A DNA stretch of 64,000 nucleotides from CAXXIC01 sp049315325. Lineage in GTDB: Bacteria > Bacteroidota > Bacteroidia > Bacteroidales > UBA7332. The notes beneath the pieces are model-generated. The model worked only from the letters and a program-made list of their open reading frames with translations, made no database searches and had not been told where the DNA came from. The stretch spans positions 3,748 to 67,747 of the forward strand of contig JBMOKJ010000014.1 of the NCBI GenBank assembly GCA_049315325.1, in the 5' to 3' direction. Shown piece by piece: positions 62,460 through 64,000 of the stretch. Position 1 is the stretch's first letter, and each line of letters opens with the position of its first letter. The position numbers were made by a program, and so were the translations under genes.

Positions 62460-63380
62460 TTATTTCTTGCTCTTTCGCCTACCTGTGAAATAGTGTTTGT
62501 AGTTTAGATTTATAACTAAGTCTTTTTGACTATAAACAGATTGATAACCAACTCCTACAGATATATTTTTATAATTTCGGTTGTAAAATTCAACTTTTAA
62601 TCCACTTATATAATCAAAACTATATCCATTAAATGATAAGTCACATGCAATTGAGGTGCTGAAAAAAGGATTTAGTGGTAAAAAATTTAAATATTGTTTT
62701 AGACCCGCTAGAAAAATAATCTTTTCCGACATATTTGTCTCGGTTTCAACACCAACTCCGGCGTGAAATACGCTATTTGAAATGCATATTCTGTCGCATA
62801 ATAATGTTTTTGATTTGACTACATTATTCTGTTGAAGAATTATTTCTTTTAGATATGGACTTAGATATTTTGTAATACCGGAATAACTAAGTCCATAAGG
62901 GCCAATTTCAAAGTCATAATAATTGCTTTTTGGATTTCTTGTTGCAAAGTTAAAGTAGCTCTGAAATTTTCCTGCACCAGTCCAGTAACTTAACTGAAAA
63001 CCAATGGGTTGATTTGAAGTTAACCCATAATAACCAATTCCAAAACCACGCGGAATAGGTGCATATATTACAAAATCATTGTCGAGAGATTTCTCGTGTA
63101 ATACTGCCTTGTAATTTGTTTGATTAATAGTGTCTATTTTGACAACAAGTGTCTTATATCCAATATATTCAAATTTAATTTTAGAAGAGCTGTTTTGTGC
63201 TATAATTTTGAATTTACCATCTTTATCTGATATAGTTCTATTATTTATTGTTTCGGAAATGGATGTTCCAATCATAACATTATTTTCTTTGTCTACGACG
63301 GTTCCACTAAATTCTATTTGTGAATATATATTTAATGAAGATATTAAAGCAATTAGTGATATATGACTTCTTAAATTCAT
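62460..63380 (-). CDS. Secreted protein with CarboxypepD_reg-like domain and barrel-like C-terminus
   Basis: 306 residues from ATG 63380 (a TTG at 63401 is open but less likely). Signal peptide (ISLIALISSLNIYSQ), then a carboxypeptidase regulatory-like beta domain (FSGTVVDKENNVMIGTSIS, ISDKDGKFKI, FEYIGYKTLVVKI), then a beta-strand-rich half with alternating aromatics (GFGIGYYGLTSNQPIGFQLSY, VSVGVGYQ-like), suggesting an outer-membrane barrel. Function unknown. Markedly more AT-rich than neighbours, consistent with recent gain. Confidence 0.8.
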   Translation of the reverse strand: MNLRSHISLIALISSLNIYSQIEFSGTVVDKENNVMIGTSISETINNRTISDKDGKFKIIAQNSSSKIKFEYIGYKTLVVKIDTINQTNYKAVLHEKSLDNDFVIYAPIPRGFGIGYYGLTSNQPIGFQLSYWTGAGKFQSYFNFATRNPKSNYYDFEIGPYGLSYSGITKYLSPYLKEIILQQNNVVKSKTLLCDRICISNSVFHAGVGVETETNMSEKIIFLAGLKQYLNFLPLNPFFSTSIACDLSFNGYSFDYISGLKVEFYNRNYKNISVGVGYQSVYSQKDLVINLNYKHYFTGRRKSKK

Positions 63381-63401
63381 AATGTCTATTTTATTTGTCA
63401 A

Positions 63402-63876
63402 TTCTAGTTGTGTTGAATATATTTTTCTTGCTTACTCTCTAATTGTTTGAAAACAAAGACTTGGTTTGTTTTTTAGGATTCCACCTAACATCTGTGTATG
63501 GCAGCTTCGCACTTATTTCACTCTTATGCTATTGTCTGTTTTTATTAAATTGATTGAAAAGTAGTTGTCGTACTTATCCAATTTGCTTATTTAACGCAAC
63601 GGTTTTTGAATAGCTTTAACGCTTTTATTCTTTTTCCAAAGATAATTGAATTCTTTTGAGAATCAAATGAAGTGTTGTTCTATTTCTAATTTTTCAGATA
63701 AAGTCTTATGTTGAGTCGTGGTTCTTGTTCTATTTGGCGCAAAGTGGTATCATTCGGATTTTGCCTCCAAATTCAATACAAAGTGAATATGTAAGTATAT
63801 TTAATGTTAAAATTGAAAATAATTAGCATTTAGGAGAATAATTTTATGATTCGTAAGTTATATTTATAGAAAGAAG
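63402..63876. other. AT-rich intergenic stretch with cassette-like junction
   Basis: No gene. Contains CCACCTAACATCTGTGTATG at about 63481 (read inversely, ACAGATGTTAGGTGG), a kind of sequence seen at ends of single-gene cassettes in Bacteroidota. A 7-codon open frame (63847-63870, behind AGGAG) is too short to call. Confidence 0.35.
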
Positions 63877-63934
63877 TTGAATTCAAAACACTGGCCAGTG
63901 TAATTCAATTTGAGCGCTCAGTATTTTCCGGAAA
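63877..63934 (+). promoter_or_regulatory. Cluster of three palindromes near the right edge
   Basis: ACACTGGCCAGTGT (63888-63901, perfect, with outer TTGAATT/AATTCAA), TGAGCGCTCA (63911-63920) and TTTCCGGAAA (63925-63934). All precede the start at 63983. Could be an IS terminus or an operator set. Confidence 0.5.
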
Positions 63935-63982
63935 TTGATTTAGATTAAAGTGAATGTCTAACTAAATTATGGAGGAATCGTT

Positions 63983-64000
63983 ATGTTACTCAAAGTTGAT
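63983..64000 (+). CDS. Start of a gene cut by the window edge (possible IS21 IstA)
   Basis: ATG TTA CTC AAA GTT GAT (MLLKVD) behind a strong GGAGG at 63971-63975. The six residues and the palindromic upstream region fit the start of IstA-like transposases of the IS21 family, but six codons cannot prove it. Confidence 0.3.

Overview
The window looks like chromosomal DNA of a Bacteroidota species, most likely order Bacteroidales. The signs are: type IX secretion/gliding genes (sprA, gldD, gldE), the Bacteroidota form of RNA polymerase omega, a FeoA-FeoB fusion with its small Cys-rich partner, pyruvate:ferredoxin oxidoreductase plus a menaquinone operon (an anaerobic or microaerobic lifestyle), and many promoters of the Bacteroidota type (TTTG, about 19-20 nt, TAnnTTTG). 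Translation starts mostly lack a strong Shine-Dalgarno. No tRNA, rRNA, CRISPR array or prophage was seen.

Layout. 1-2.9 kb: a type IIG restriction-modification gene that runs off the left edge. 3-9.5 kb (minus): pyruvate:ferredoxin oxidoreductase, an AAA ATPase, a secreted GHL10 glycosidase. 9.6-11.3 kb (plus): bamD, rpoZ, a DUF4293 membrane protein. 11.4-18.4 kb (minus): menF-menD-menB-menC-menE and an acyltransferase, forming the isochorismate to DHNA-CoA part of menaquinone synthesis, with hairpin repeats in the intercistronic gaps. 18.6-25 kb: DEAD-box helicase, recJ, recQ, a YkgJ-type Cys-cluster protein, ruvA. 25-34 kb: sprA (2458 codons, TTG start) and rmuC.

34-41.6 kb is a metal and redox-stress region: a RIC-like hemerythrin protein with an overlapping LuxR-type regulator that has lost its phospho-acceptor Asp, feoAB, a FeoB-associated small protein, an AraC regulator with a metal-binding N-terminus, and a Cu/Zn-efflux permease with an HMA tail. 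Two modules here (hemerythrin/regulator and permease) are each preceded by a copy of repeat family E (about 180-210 bp) and followed, 37-38 nt after the stop, by a copy of repeat family D (115-116 bp with 26-bp terminal inverted repeats). This double E-gene-D arrangement is the most unusual structural feature of the window.

41.6-54 kb: Sfp-type transferase, gldD, gldE, ssb, a TlpA-type lipoprotein thioredoxin, a PH-domain protein, YigZ, a small outer-membrane protein, a class III-like sirtuin, three tandem FKBP isomerases, CCA-adding enzyme, a lipoprotein. 54-58 kb (minus): glnS-TPR-dedA. 58-62 kb: a candidate small RNA with its own promoter and terminator, DUF1456, YetF, free-methionine sulfoxide reductase, transketolase. 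62-64 kb: an AT-rich accessory gene and, at the right edge, a palindrome-rich segment that may be the end of an IS21-type element.
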